Part shown: positions 54,165 to 61,550 of the stretch, piece by piece
Numbering within the stretch: the stretch's first letter is position 1
Layout of the letters: each line of letters starts with the position of its first letter
NCBI GenBank assembly: GCA_029688955.1
Contig: JARUKZ010000014.1
Location: 1-64,000, forward strand
DNA: 64,000 nucleotides
Direction: 5' to 3'
Source: Chitinispirillales bacterium ANBcel5
GTDB lineage: Bacteria > Fibrobacterota > Chitinivibrionia > Chitinivibrionales > Chitinispirillaceae
The notes under the pieces: model-generated
What the model was told of the DNA's origin: nothing
Databases searched by the model: none
The model's input: the letters and a program-made list of their open reading frames with translations, nothing else
Made by a program: the position numbers and the translations under genes

Positions 54165-54248
54165 TTTTAAAACGTATTTATCCTGCGGTCAGGAGAAATG
54201 TTCTCTGAAACCAAGGGGAGAGAAAATGAAAATCACTGATTAAAAAAT

Positions 54249-54292
54249 ATCCCGCTCTGCGCACATTTAGTGCGCCGTGTGGGATTTTTTTT
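54249..54292 (+). terminator. Intrinsic terminator after hydA
   Basis: A two-part stem (ATCCC 54249-54253 with GGGAT 54281-54285, and GCGCAC with GTGCGC inside) runs into eight T residues. It separates the structural hydrogenase genes from the maturation genes, either as a full stop or as partial read-through control. Confidence 0.85.
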
Positions 54293-54308
54293 GTAAGGGG
54301 TAAAAAAA

Positions 54309-54560
54309 ATGGAAACAAGAGTCGGTTTTGTAGGAATAATAGTAGAGAATAGAAATGATTCTGCAGATAGGGTTAATAAAATCTTATCTGATTGTGGAAA
54401 CGTTATTGTGGCAAGAACTGGTGTGCCGTATGATAAAAAAAACTGCTGTGTCATAACTCTGGTGGTAGATGCTTCAACGGACGACCTTGGGTTGCTTACA
54501 GGAAAGTTGGGTTCTGTTCCGGGAGTTACTGTAAAATCGGCATTAAGCAAAAGTAAGTGA
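54309..54560 (+). CDS. Iron-only hydrogenase system regulator, TM1266 family
   Basis: The 83-aa protein matches the small ACT-like TM1266 family found beside [FeFe] hydrogenase maturation genes (RVGFVGIIVENRNDSA, then CVITLVVDASTDDLGLLTGKLG, ending in a VPGVTVKS strand). The ligand is unknown, perhaps a metal or small molecule. It is the first gene after the hydA terminator and precedes hydF. Confidence 0.88.
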   Translation: METRVGFVGIIVENRNDSADRVNKILSDCGNVIVARTGVPYDKKNCCVITLVVDASTDDLGLLTGKLGSVPGVTVKSALSKSK

Positions 54561-54629
54561 TTGCAAAGTTCCAATTGGTAAAGATGGTGTTCTTCCTCTT
54601 TATCTTCTTTTGGCATACTGGAGAGAAAA

Positions 54630-55874
54630 ATGGAGATGATGCAAAAAGCCCCCAAGTCTATGAGACTTCAAATCGGTCTGTTTGGTCGAACTAATGTAGG
54701 GAAGTCGAGTTTTCTTAATATGATATCCGGTCAGGATGTATCCATTACATCACCACAACCCGGTACAACCACTGATGTCGTAGAGAAAGCTATGGAGCTT
54801 TTGCCTTTGGGGCCCGTTCTTTTTCTGGATACTGCAGGGGTTGATGATTCATCACAGCTTTCTGAAAAAAGAATTAAAAGAACTAAAGCTGTATTTGAAA
54901 GAGCTGATGTATTTGTACTTATTGTGGAAAATGGGATATGGGGTAGATATGAACAACTTGTAAGTGAGGAGTCAAATAAACATAAAGTACCACTAATTAT
55001 AATTGTAAATAAGAGTGATATAAAGCCGGTTGCTGATAATTATATCTGTTCTGTTAAAAGGATTACTAAGTACATATGCATTACTTCATGCAAAAAAGAT
55101 GAAGAAAGATCTGAATATGTAAATAGTTTTAAAGAACGGTTGGTTGAATGTCTTCCCGAAGAATATTTGAATCCACCGGCCCTGATTGGGGATCTCATTC
55201 CTCCTGGTGGTGTATCGGTCCTTATAATACCAATCGATCTTCAGGCTCCTAAAGGTAGACTTATTTTGCCCCAGGTTCAGACAATGAGAGACGCTCTTGA
55301 TAATAACAGTACTGTTATAGTTGTAAAGGAGAATGAGTATCAGAATACATTTTGTTTGCTTTCAAGAAAACCTGACCTTGTGGTATGCGATTCACAGGTA
55401 GTGATGAAAATGGTTGCTGAAACACCTCAGGATATTCTCTGCACAACATTTTCGATTCTCTTTGCCAGATATAAAAGCGATCTGATAACGGCAGCAAAGG
55501 GGGCTGCTCAAATAGATCGACTTAAACCAGGGGACAAAGTTTTAATCGCTGAGGCATGCACTCACCATGCTACCAAAGATGATATCGGTCGGGTTAAGAT
55601 ACCAGGGTGGCTGCGCCAGCACACAGGGTTTAACTTGGATATTGATGTATGCAGTGGCAGGGACTTTCCGTCCAACTTAAAGGAGTATTCACTTGTAATA
55701 CACTGCGGGGGGTGTATGTTTTCACGAAAAGAGGTTTTAACCCGCTTTTCCAAAGCTCAATACTGGGGTGTTCCGATAACAAATTACGGAGTGGCGATAT
55801 CCTGTCTCCAGGGCGTTATAAAACGTGTTTTAAAGCCTTTCCCTGCAGCTCTTGAGGCTTACGAATCCCTTTAG
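54630..55874 (+). CDS. hydF: [FeFe] hydrogenase maturation GTPase HydF
   Basis: The 414-aa protein has an N-terminal GTPase domain (P-loop GRTNVGKSS, G3 DTAGVDD, G4 NKSD), a dimerisation domain and a C-terminal cluster-binding domain. The last has EACTHHA and HCGGCMFSR, which hold the [4Fe-4S] cluster. HydF is the scaffold on which the 2Fe subcluster of the H-cluster is assembled before transfer to HydA. GGAGAG precedes the ATG. It is followed by hydG after 77 bp. Confidence 0.96.
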   Translation: MEMMQKAPKSMRLQIGLFGRTNVGKSSFLNMISGQDVSITSPQPGTTTDVVEKAMELLPLGPVLFLDTAGVDDSSQLSEKRIKRTKAVFERADVFVLIVENGIWGRYEQLVSEESNKHKVPLIIIVNKSDIKPVADNYICSVKRITKYICITSCKKDEERSEYVNSFKERLVECLPEEYLNPPALIGDLIPPGGVSVLIIPIDLQAPKGRLILPQVQTMRDALDNNSTVIVVKENEYQNTFCLLSRKPDLVVCDSQVVMKMVAETPQDILCTTFSILFARYKSDLITAAKGAAQIDRLKPGDKVLIAEACTHHATKDDIGRVKIPGWLRQHTGFNLDIDVCSGRDFPSNLKEYSLVIHCGGCMFSRKEVLTRFSKAQYWGVPITNYGVAISCLQGVIKRVLKPFPAALEAYESL

Positions 55875-55951
55875 AGACATAAGATAATAAGTGCAAAAAA
55901 TACAAACACTGTAAGGACAGCGGTAAATGATGCCGTAGATAGGAAAGATTG

Positions 55952-57448
55952 ATGGGTAATTTAAACAAGGAAATGTGGGTAGAAAACAGGGTGCGTGAAG
56001 ACCAGATAAAGAAATATCTTCGCCCCGATGGTAGTGACTTTATTAACGATAAACAAATTGAAACTGAACTTAATAATGGTTCTAATCCGGATAATAAGTA
56101 TATCAGAGATATTATTAGTAAGTCGCTTGCAATTGAGACGCTTACACCTGAGGAGACTGCTGCACTGCTGAATGTAGAGGATCCGGAGATGTGGAAAGAG
56201 ATGGAAGTTGCTGCAGGCCAAATAAAAAGAAAGGTTTATGACAACAGAATAGTTACCTTCGCGCCACTTTACCTCAGTACTGCCTGTGTAAATAACTGTC
56301 TTTATTGTGGCTTGAGAACCGATAACAACGCCGTCAGGCGAGGTGTTCTTTCTGTTGAGGAGGTTAAAAGGGAAATAGAGGTTCTAGCTGGAACAATCGG
56401 TCATAAACGATTGATTATTGTGTACGGTGAGCATCCCGAAAGCGACGTCGATTATATGGCCAACACAATGGAGGCTATCTATAATGTTAAAGCTTCTGTA
56501 AAAGGGGGAGAAACATCGATACGGCGGGTTAATGTAAATGCGGCACCTTTGTCTACTGAAGATCTTAAGCGACTTAATCAGATAGGGATTGGTACGTATC
56601 AGGTTTTTCAGGAAACGTATCATCACAATACCTATAACGTGGTTCATCCACCCTCAACGATAAAAGGCAACTTCAGATGGAGGCTTTATTGTATGCACAG
56701 AGCCCTGGAGGCTGGTATTGATGATGTAGGTATAGGCGCATTATTTGGTCTTTATGACTGGAAATTTGAAGTCATGGGCCTACTGCATCATGCAATAGAA
56801 TTGGAGGAAAAGTTTGGTATTGGTCCTCATACTATCTCCTTTCCCAGACTTGAACCTGCTGAAAACACTCCCTTTACATTGAATAGTAAATACCAGGTAA
56901 GTGATGAAGATTTCAGGAAAATAGTTACCGTCCTAAGGCTGGCGGTTCCTTACACCGGGATGATTTTGACCGCAAGAGAAAACAGCAAAATGAGGAGATC
57001 ATTGATTCCTTATGGGATTACGCAGACGGATGCATCAAGCAAAATTGGACTTGGCGCGTATAATTCCTATGAGGGATCGAATCAGCAAGCCGACCGACAA
57101 CAGTTTATCCTTGGAGATACACGAAGCCTTGATGAAGTCGTCAGAGAATTAGCCCAAATGGGTCATATTACCTCTTTTTGTACTGCTGGCTATAGGTGTG
57201 GAAGAACTGGGCAATGTATAATGGATCTGCTTAGAACCGGAGCTGAAGGGAAATTTTGCAAACTAAACGCGGTTATAACCTATCGCGAATGGCTTGACGA
57301 TTTTGCAAGCGATACAACAAAAGAAATCGGTGAGAAAATTATTACCAAAGAAATAGAAGAAATTAGAGAGAAAATGCCTGCCATATTTGATGATTTCATG
57401 AACTACTATACTAAAACAGCTGAGGGACAGAGAGATCTCTATTTTTAG
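55952..57448 (+). CDS. hydG: [FeFe] hydrogenase maturase HydG (radical SAM tyrosine lyase)
   Basis: The 498-aa radical SAM protein has the SAM cluster motif CVNNCLYCGLR (CX3CX2C), ERxR-like and EPAENTPF-type segments and the usual length. HydG splits tyrosine to supply CO and cyanide for the H-cluster. The C-terminal auxiliary cluster motif is normally C-T-A-C with a third Cys 23 residues later. Here it reads C410-T-A-G413, with extra Cys at 416 and 422; the distal Cys436 is kept. The rest of the protein is intact. AGGAAAG lies just before the ATG at 55952. Confidence 0.94.
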   Translation: MGNLNKEMWVENRVREDQIKKYLRPDGSDFINDKQIETELNNGSNPDNKYIRDIISKSLAIETLTPEETAALLNVEDPEMWKEMEVAAGQIKRKVYDNRIVTFAPLYLSTACVNNCLYCGLRTDNNAVRRGVLSVEEVKREIEVLAGTIGHKRLIIVYGEHPESDVDYMANTMEAIYNVKASVKGGETSIRRVNVNAAPLSTEDLKRLNQIGIGTYQVFQETYHHNTYNVVHPPSTIKGNFRWRLYCMHRALEAGIDDVGIGALFGLYDWKFEVMGLLHHAIELEEKFGIGPHTISFPRLEPAENTPFTLNSKYQVSDEDFRKIVTVLRLAVPYTGMILTARENSKMRRSLIPYGITQTDASSKIGLGAYNSYEGSNQQADRQQFILGDTRSLDEVVRELAQMGHITSFCTAGYRCGRTGQCIMDLLRTGAEGKFCKLNAVITYREWLDDFASDTTKEIGEKIITKEIEEIREKMPAIFDDFMNYYTKTAEGQRDLYF

Positions 57449-57475
57449 GTCAAACCAAAGTGGAGGTATTTACTT

Positions 57476-57718
57476 ATGGCTTCAGATAAAGGTGTTGATG
57501 AACTCGAAAAGCAGTTTGGAGTTAAAATTTTAAGATGTGTAATAACGGGCAAGCGGTGGAAGTTTACAGGTGAAAGGGTATCAAATTTTTCAGTTGCAGC
57601 ACCGTATAAAATTATTGTAAACGAAAAAGAGGGATTTGTTGTATATGGTTGGGAAAAGCTGACCAGTGCACATAAAGGTATTATTGAGAGGAGACTAAAA
57701 AACACAGATGAGTATTGA
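57476..57718 (+). CDS. Unknown 80-aa protein between hydG and hydE
   Basis: The protein is small, soluble and mixed alpha/beta by eye, with one Cys (ILRCVITGKRWKFTG) and a C-terminal EKLTSAHKGIIERRLK helix. I do not recognise a family. GGAGG lies about 9 nt before the ATG. The gene starts 27 bp after hydG and overlaps hydE by 11 bp, so it is clearly translated within the maturation operon. A role in H-cluster assembly or in its regulation is only inferred from context. Confidence 0.7.
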   Translation: MASDKGVDELEKQFGVKILRCVITGKRWKFTGERVSNFSVAAPYKIIVNEKEGFVVYGWEKLTSAHKGIIERRLKNTDEY

Positions 57719-58826
57719 TGAGATTATTCAAAAGGAAAACTTCAGTAAAGAGGATATCATAAAAATACTCTCGGTGCGGAAATCTTCCGAATTAGATAAA
57801 ATTAAAAAGGCCGCCCAAAAAAAATTATTTGAAAACTGTGGGGCCAAAGTTTATTACCGGGGACTTATTGAATTTTCAAATACCTGTATAAGGGATTGTA
57901 ACTATTGTGGTATACGGAAAAGTAACAATTCTGTAAAAAGGTTTTTTCTTGATAAGGAAAATGTAATTGATGCTGCGAAATGGTGTGCTGATCAGGGATA
58001 TGGCTCCATTGTTCTGCAATCGGGTGAAAGACAGGACTCTTCATTTATCGATTATATTGAGGAAGTTGTGTGTCAAATAAAAAAGATTACCACTTCTGAT
58101 ACTCTACCCCGTGGGTTGGGTATAACTCTATGTGTTGGACAACAGACTAAAGAAGTTTACGAGCGTTTTTACGCTGCTGGTGCTCATCGATATCTGTTAC
58201 GAATTGAGGCCAGTAATAAAGAGTTATTTTCATCAATCCATCCACCAGATCAGAACTTTTCTGAAAGAGTTGATAACCTTTGTATGCTAAAAGATGTGGG
58301 GTTTCAGGTTGGTACCGGTGTTATGATTGGTCTTCCCGGCCAGACTGTGGAGCACTTAGCAGAAGACATACTGTTTTTTAAGGAACATGATATCGACATG
58401 ATCGGAATGGGTCCCTTTATAGTCCATTCAAAAACACCGATGAGCGTGTATGAAGAAGATAATAAAAAAGGCAGCGAAGCGATTTTCCAACAATCACTTT
58501 TAATGATAGCTGCTTCAAGAATCGTCTTAGGAGACGTTAATATTGCAGCAACAACAGCTCTGCAAGCACTTAAAGATGATGGTAGGGAACAGGGACTTGA
58601 TTTCGGAGCAAATGTGATAATGCCACAGCTAACTCCCGTGGAGGTCAGAAAAGACTACTTGCTTTACGAGAATAAACCCTGTGTTGATGAAAATAAGGAA
58701 CAGTGCAGATACTGTCTTGAGAGAAGGATTTTATCACTGGGGCGTGAAATTGGTGTTAATGCATGGGGAGATTCGCAGCATCATAAAAACAGATTAAAAA
58801 ATAGTGTATCGGCAGACAATGCATAG
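57708..58826 (+). CDS. hydE: [FeFe] hydrogenase maturase HydE (radical SAM)
   Basis: The 372-aa radical SAM protein has the cluster motif CIRDCNYCGIR and the typical GSIVLQSGERQD, RIEASNKELF, GVMIGLPGQTVEHLAED and GPFIVHSKTPM segments. HydE acts in building the dithiomethylamine bridge of the H-cluster. Near the C-terminus CRYCLERR adds a possible second cysteine motif, present in some HydE proteins. The gene overlaps the 80-aa gene upstream by 11 bp and ends the island. Confidence 0.95.
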   Translation: MSIDEIIQKENFSKEDIIKILSVRKSSELDKIKKAAQKKLFENCGAKVYYRGLIEFSNTCIRDCNYCGIRKSNNSVKRFFLDKENVIDAAKWCADQGYGSIVLQSGERQDSSFIDYIEEVVCQIKKITTSDTLPRGLGITLCVGQQTKEVYERFYAAGAHRYLLRIEASNKELFSSIHPPDQNFSERVDNLCMLKDVGFQVGTGVMIGLPGQTVEHLAEDILFFKEHDIDMIGMGPFIVHSKTPMSVYEEDNKKGSEAIFQQSLLMIAASRIVLGDVNIAATTALQALKDDGREQGLDFGANVIMPQLTPVEVRKDYLLYENKPCVDENKEQCRYCLERRILSLGREIGVNAWGDSQHHKNRLKNSVSADNA

Positions 58827-58969
58827 CAGTTGGTGAACCAAAAACAGATAAAAATAGTGATAAAAAATTGTATCGCAATTGTTTCAATACTAAACGATTG
58901 TGTGTTAAAATTAAACGATGCATTCTCTTAGAATAGAAAATCAGACAGTAAAATCACCACATTTTAAGC

Positions 58970-58984
58970 TGGCATAAGTATTGC
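58970..58984 (+). promoter_or_regulatory. Sigma-54 (-24/-12) promoter candidate for the PAC2-family gene
   Basis: TGGCA-TAAGTA-TTGC has the invariant GG and GC 12 bp apart. Transcription would begin near 58996, giving a leader of only about 16 nt, which is just enough to hold the AGGAGGTGA ribosome binding site. TAAACGAT occurs twice upstream (about 58891 and 58912) and could be an activator site. Confidence 0.6.
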
Positions 58985-59011
58985 GTTGCGGGTGGGCAGG
59001 AGGTGATATAT

Positions 59012-59980
59012 ATGTCAAATAATTTAATACCTTTTGAAAACAGTGATATAAAATTTACAAATCCACCAGTACTGATAGCTGCATGGCCTGGTGTGGGTAA
59101 TGTAGGTCTTGTGAGTGTTGATTACATCCGAAGAAAATTGCAAGCTAAGCCCCTCGGTGGCATCGATGTGAAATCGTTTTTTATGCCACATTCCGGACTT
59201 GTTGAAAATGGCAGGTTTATTACAGGCGACGCTCCTTTTTGCAGCTTTTATTACAGTACTTCCCCAGACGTGATAATCATGGAAAGTAATATACAGATGG
59301 GAGGAACTGAAGGGGTTTTCCTTCTGCAAAAAGTCTTTGGTGTAGCACGTCAATACAATGTTAAACAGATATTAACAGTTTCTGCTATTCCTTATGCAAT
59401 GAGTCACACTGAAAACTCACAGCTTTATTTTGCAGCTAACAGCAAAAGGATATCTAAAGAGCTCAGGGATAACGGTATAAGTCCTTTGATGTCTGGTGAA
59501 ATTAACGGCTTACCTGGGGCGGTGCCTGTAATCGCCTCTTCAAAAGGCCTTGACTCCGCTTGTATTTTAGCCACTATGCCTGTATATGCTGGTAATTTTA
59601 CTTATCCAAAAGCCGCATTACCAGTTATCTCTTCTATTTCAGATATTATAAATTGTTCTATTGATCTGGATGAAGTGAAAAAAAACACTGATAATTTAAA
59701 TGGACAATTTGAGCAAATCGAGTCACAAATTAAAGAACAGTTACCTAATCTGTTGGGTGGTGAGAAACGAGAGCTACAAAAAGAGCTGGAACAGATTACC
59801 AGTGAATCTATCATCTCAGAGCAGGATATTATAAACAGAAACCAGAGTGAAAAGATAGAGCAGATGTTCGAACAAGTGAAAAAAGATCGCAGTAAAGGTA
59901 TAGAACTAAAGAAATTACTGGATGAGATGGGGGTGTATAGAGACTATGAAGATAGATTTCTTGATCTGTTTAACGAGTAA
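59012..59980 (+). CDS. PAC2-family protein
   Basis: The 322-aa protein has a PAC2 (proteasome assembly chaperone 2-like) domain at about 1-215 (PVLIAAWPGVGNVGLVSVDY, then LTVSAIPYAM, GEINGLPGAVPVIA). A charged coiled-coil tail follows (about 215-322, QFEQIESQIKEQL, then EQMFEQVKKD). Bacterial and archaeal members are of unknown function, though some archaeal ones act as ATP-independent chaperones. The ATG at 59012 follows a near-perfect AGGAGGTGA. A sigma-54-type promoter lies directly upstream. Confidence 0.9.
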   Translation: MSNNLIPFENSDIKFTNPPVLIAAWPGVGNVGLVSVDYIRRKLQAKPLGGIDVKSFFMPHSGLVENGRFITGDAPFCSFYYSTSPDVIIMESNIQMGGTEGVFLLQKVFGVARQYNVKQILTVSAIPYAMSHTENSQLYFAANSKRISKELRDNGISPLMSGEINGLPGAVPVIASSKGLDSACILATMPVYAGNFTYPKAALPVISSISDIINCSIDLDEVKKNTDNLNGQFEQIESQIKEQLPNLLGGEKRELQKELEQITSESIISEQDIINRNQSEKIEQMFEQVKKDRSKGIELKKLLDEMGVYRDYEDRFLDLFNE

Positions 59981-60110
59981 GCCAATCAAAAAAAAGGTGC
60001 TTGGGAGGTAGCTAAGCTATAGTTGTTTTGTTGGCTCAATTTAAAAAGTATTAATAGAATAATAGCCGGTTACTATGTATTTTATAGTTAGTGTATCGAC
60101 TTAATAAGGA

Positions 60111-60132
60111 TAGCTCTGCGGGTCCAGAGCTA
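60111..60132 (+). promoter_or_regulatory. Hairpin in the leader of the DAHP synthase gene
   Basis: An 8-bp perfect stem (60111-60118 with 60125-60132) with a 6-nt loop lies about 57 bp before the start codon. There is no T tract. It may be an operator or a leader stem; a tyrosine- or phenylalanine-rich leader peptide is not evident. Confidence 0.4.
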
Positions 60133-60188
60133 AACTCCAATAGGTGTATCAGTTTAGTCATTAAGAAGCAAATGTTTAGGAGAGGCAA

Positions 60189-61217
60189 ATGGGATTTACC
60201 CAAATACGAAAGTTACCTACCCCCGAAGAGGTAAAGACAAGTGTAGCGGTTCCTTCAGAGCTAAATGAAATGAAGCAACAACGTGATCGGGAAATTCAGG
60301 CAGTTTTGCAGAAAAAAGAGGATCGCTTTATAGTTGTAATTGGACCTTGTTCTGCACATGATGAGGCGGCTGTTTGCGATTATGTTTCCAGACTTGCCAA
60401 ATTACAGCAGAAGGTGGCAGATAAGCTCATCCTTATTCCCCGCATCTATACTAATAAACCGAGAACTACTGGTCAGGGGTATAAGGGAATGGCACATCAG
60501 CCAAATCATTTAAAGAGTCCCAATATTGCCGAGGGGATTCTTGCAATAAGGAAGATGCACATAAAAGCGCTTAGAGAGAGTGGTTTGTCTGCAGCTGATG
60601 AGATGCTTTATCCAAATAACCATCCTTATCTTGATGATCTTCTTTGCTATGTAGCGGTGGGAGCCCGATCTGTTGAAAACCAGCAGCATAGACTTACTGC
60701 CAGTGGGCTGGATATCCCCGTTGGCATGAAAAATCCAACAAGCGGTGATTTAAAGGTCGCTCTTAACTCTGTACTGGCTGCTCAAATACCTCACACCTTC
60801 TCTTATAATGGCTGGGAAGTGGCAACAGAGGGAAACCCTTTTTCACATCTGATTTTAAGGGGTTCTATAGACAATTATGGGCGTACAATGCCAAACTATC
60901 ATCACGAAGATTTGATGTTGGCTGCTTCGGAGTATGAGAAGCGGGGGCTGCGAAACCCAACCATTTTTGTTGATACCAATCATGATAATTCGGCCAAGAG
61001 CTATAAGGAACAGCCCAGAATTGCAAAAGAGGTTCTGCGTAGCAGAAAGCATTCTTCCGCTCTTAAGGACCTTATCCGCGGCTTTATGATTGAGAGCTAT
61101 ATTGAAGATGGTGCACAGAAACCCCAGGAAAATGTTTATGGAAAATCCATTACTGATCCCTGTTTGGGTTGGAGTGACTCCGAAAAACTTATTATGATGA
61201 TAGCCGAAAACTGCTAA
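60189..61217 (+). CDS. 3-deoxy-7-phosphoheptulonate (DAHP) synthase, AroFGH type
   Basis: The 342-aa class I enzyme condenses phosphoenolpyruvate and erythrose 4-phosphate, the first step of the shikimate pathway. Motifs are VIGPCSAHD with the metal-binding Cys, NKPRTTGQGYKG, GARSVENQQHR, HLILRGS, FVDTNHDNSAK (His metal ligand) and YGKSITDPCLGW. The N-terminal extension of about 60 residues is the feedback-inhibitor region in this family, but which amino acid inhibits cannot be read. AGGAGAGG precedes the ATG. No other aromatic gene is adjacent. Confidence 0.95.
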   Translation: MGFTQIRKLPTPEEVKTSVAVPSELNEMKQQRDREIQAVLQKKEDRFIVVIGPCSAHDEAAVCDYVSRLAKLQQKVADKLILIPRIYTNKPRTTGQGYKGMAHQPNHLKSPNIAEGILAIRKMHIKALRESGLSAADEMLYPNNHPYLDDLLCYVAVGARSVENQQHRLTASGLDIPVGMKNPTSGDLKVALNSVLAAQIPHTFSYNGWEVATEGNPFSHLILRGSIDNYGRTMPNYHHEDLMLAASEYEKRGLRNPTIFVDTNHDNSAKSYKEQPRIAKEVLRSRKHSSALKDLIRGFMIESYIEDGAQKPQENVYGKSITDPCLGWSDSEKLIMMIAENC

Positions 61218-61550
61218 AAAACTCCCCTTCTCCGGATATTTACAACTTTAGGGAATATCCGGAGAAATAAAATCTGCTCTTAATGCGTAATTCCCTTCGA
61301 ATAGAAAACAAAAAAAACAGCAGCTTGGACTCTGTTAAATAAATGATAGTTTTGTGCTGGTGATATAAAAATTTGCCATCCTTAGAATCGGATCAGTTGA
61401 TTAAACCAAAGTATAGATAGGTACCTCTTATCTATCTGGAGATTAATTTAAAGGTCAGCCCAAAGACCATACTTTCAAAAAAAGTTTGCTGGGTGTGTGT
61501 CCGCTTAGATGAAAATGTATCAATTACCTAGAATAGCCTCAGGAGGAATA
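61218..61550. other. Intergenic region between the DAHP synthase gene and prkA
   Basis: After the terminator hairpin at 61228-61266 the sequence is AT-rich, with a second small inverted repeat (AGATAG 61415-61420 with CTATCT 61432-61437). The ribosome binding site of prkA (AGGAGGA, 61541-61547) closes the region. I see no gene here. Confidence 0.45.
61228..61266 (+). terminator. Hairpin after the DAHP synthase gene
   Basis: A perfect 13-bp stem (61228-61240 with 61254-61266) with a 13-nt loop begins 11 bp after the stop codon. No T tract follows. Confidence 0.65.

Noticed and set aside
54233-54655. 140-codon minus-strand ORF across the hydA terminator
   Set aside because: It is antisense to the terminator and to the TM1266-type gene, both of which have stronger support.
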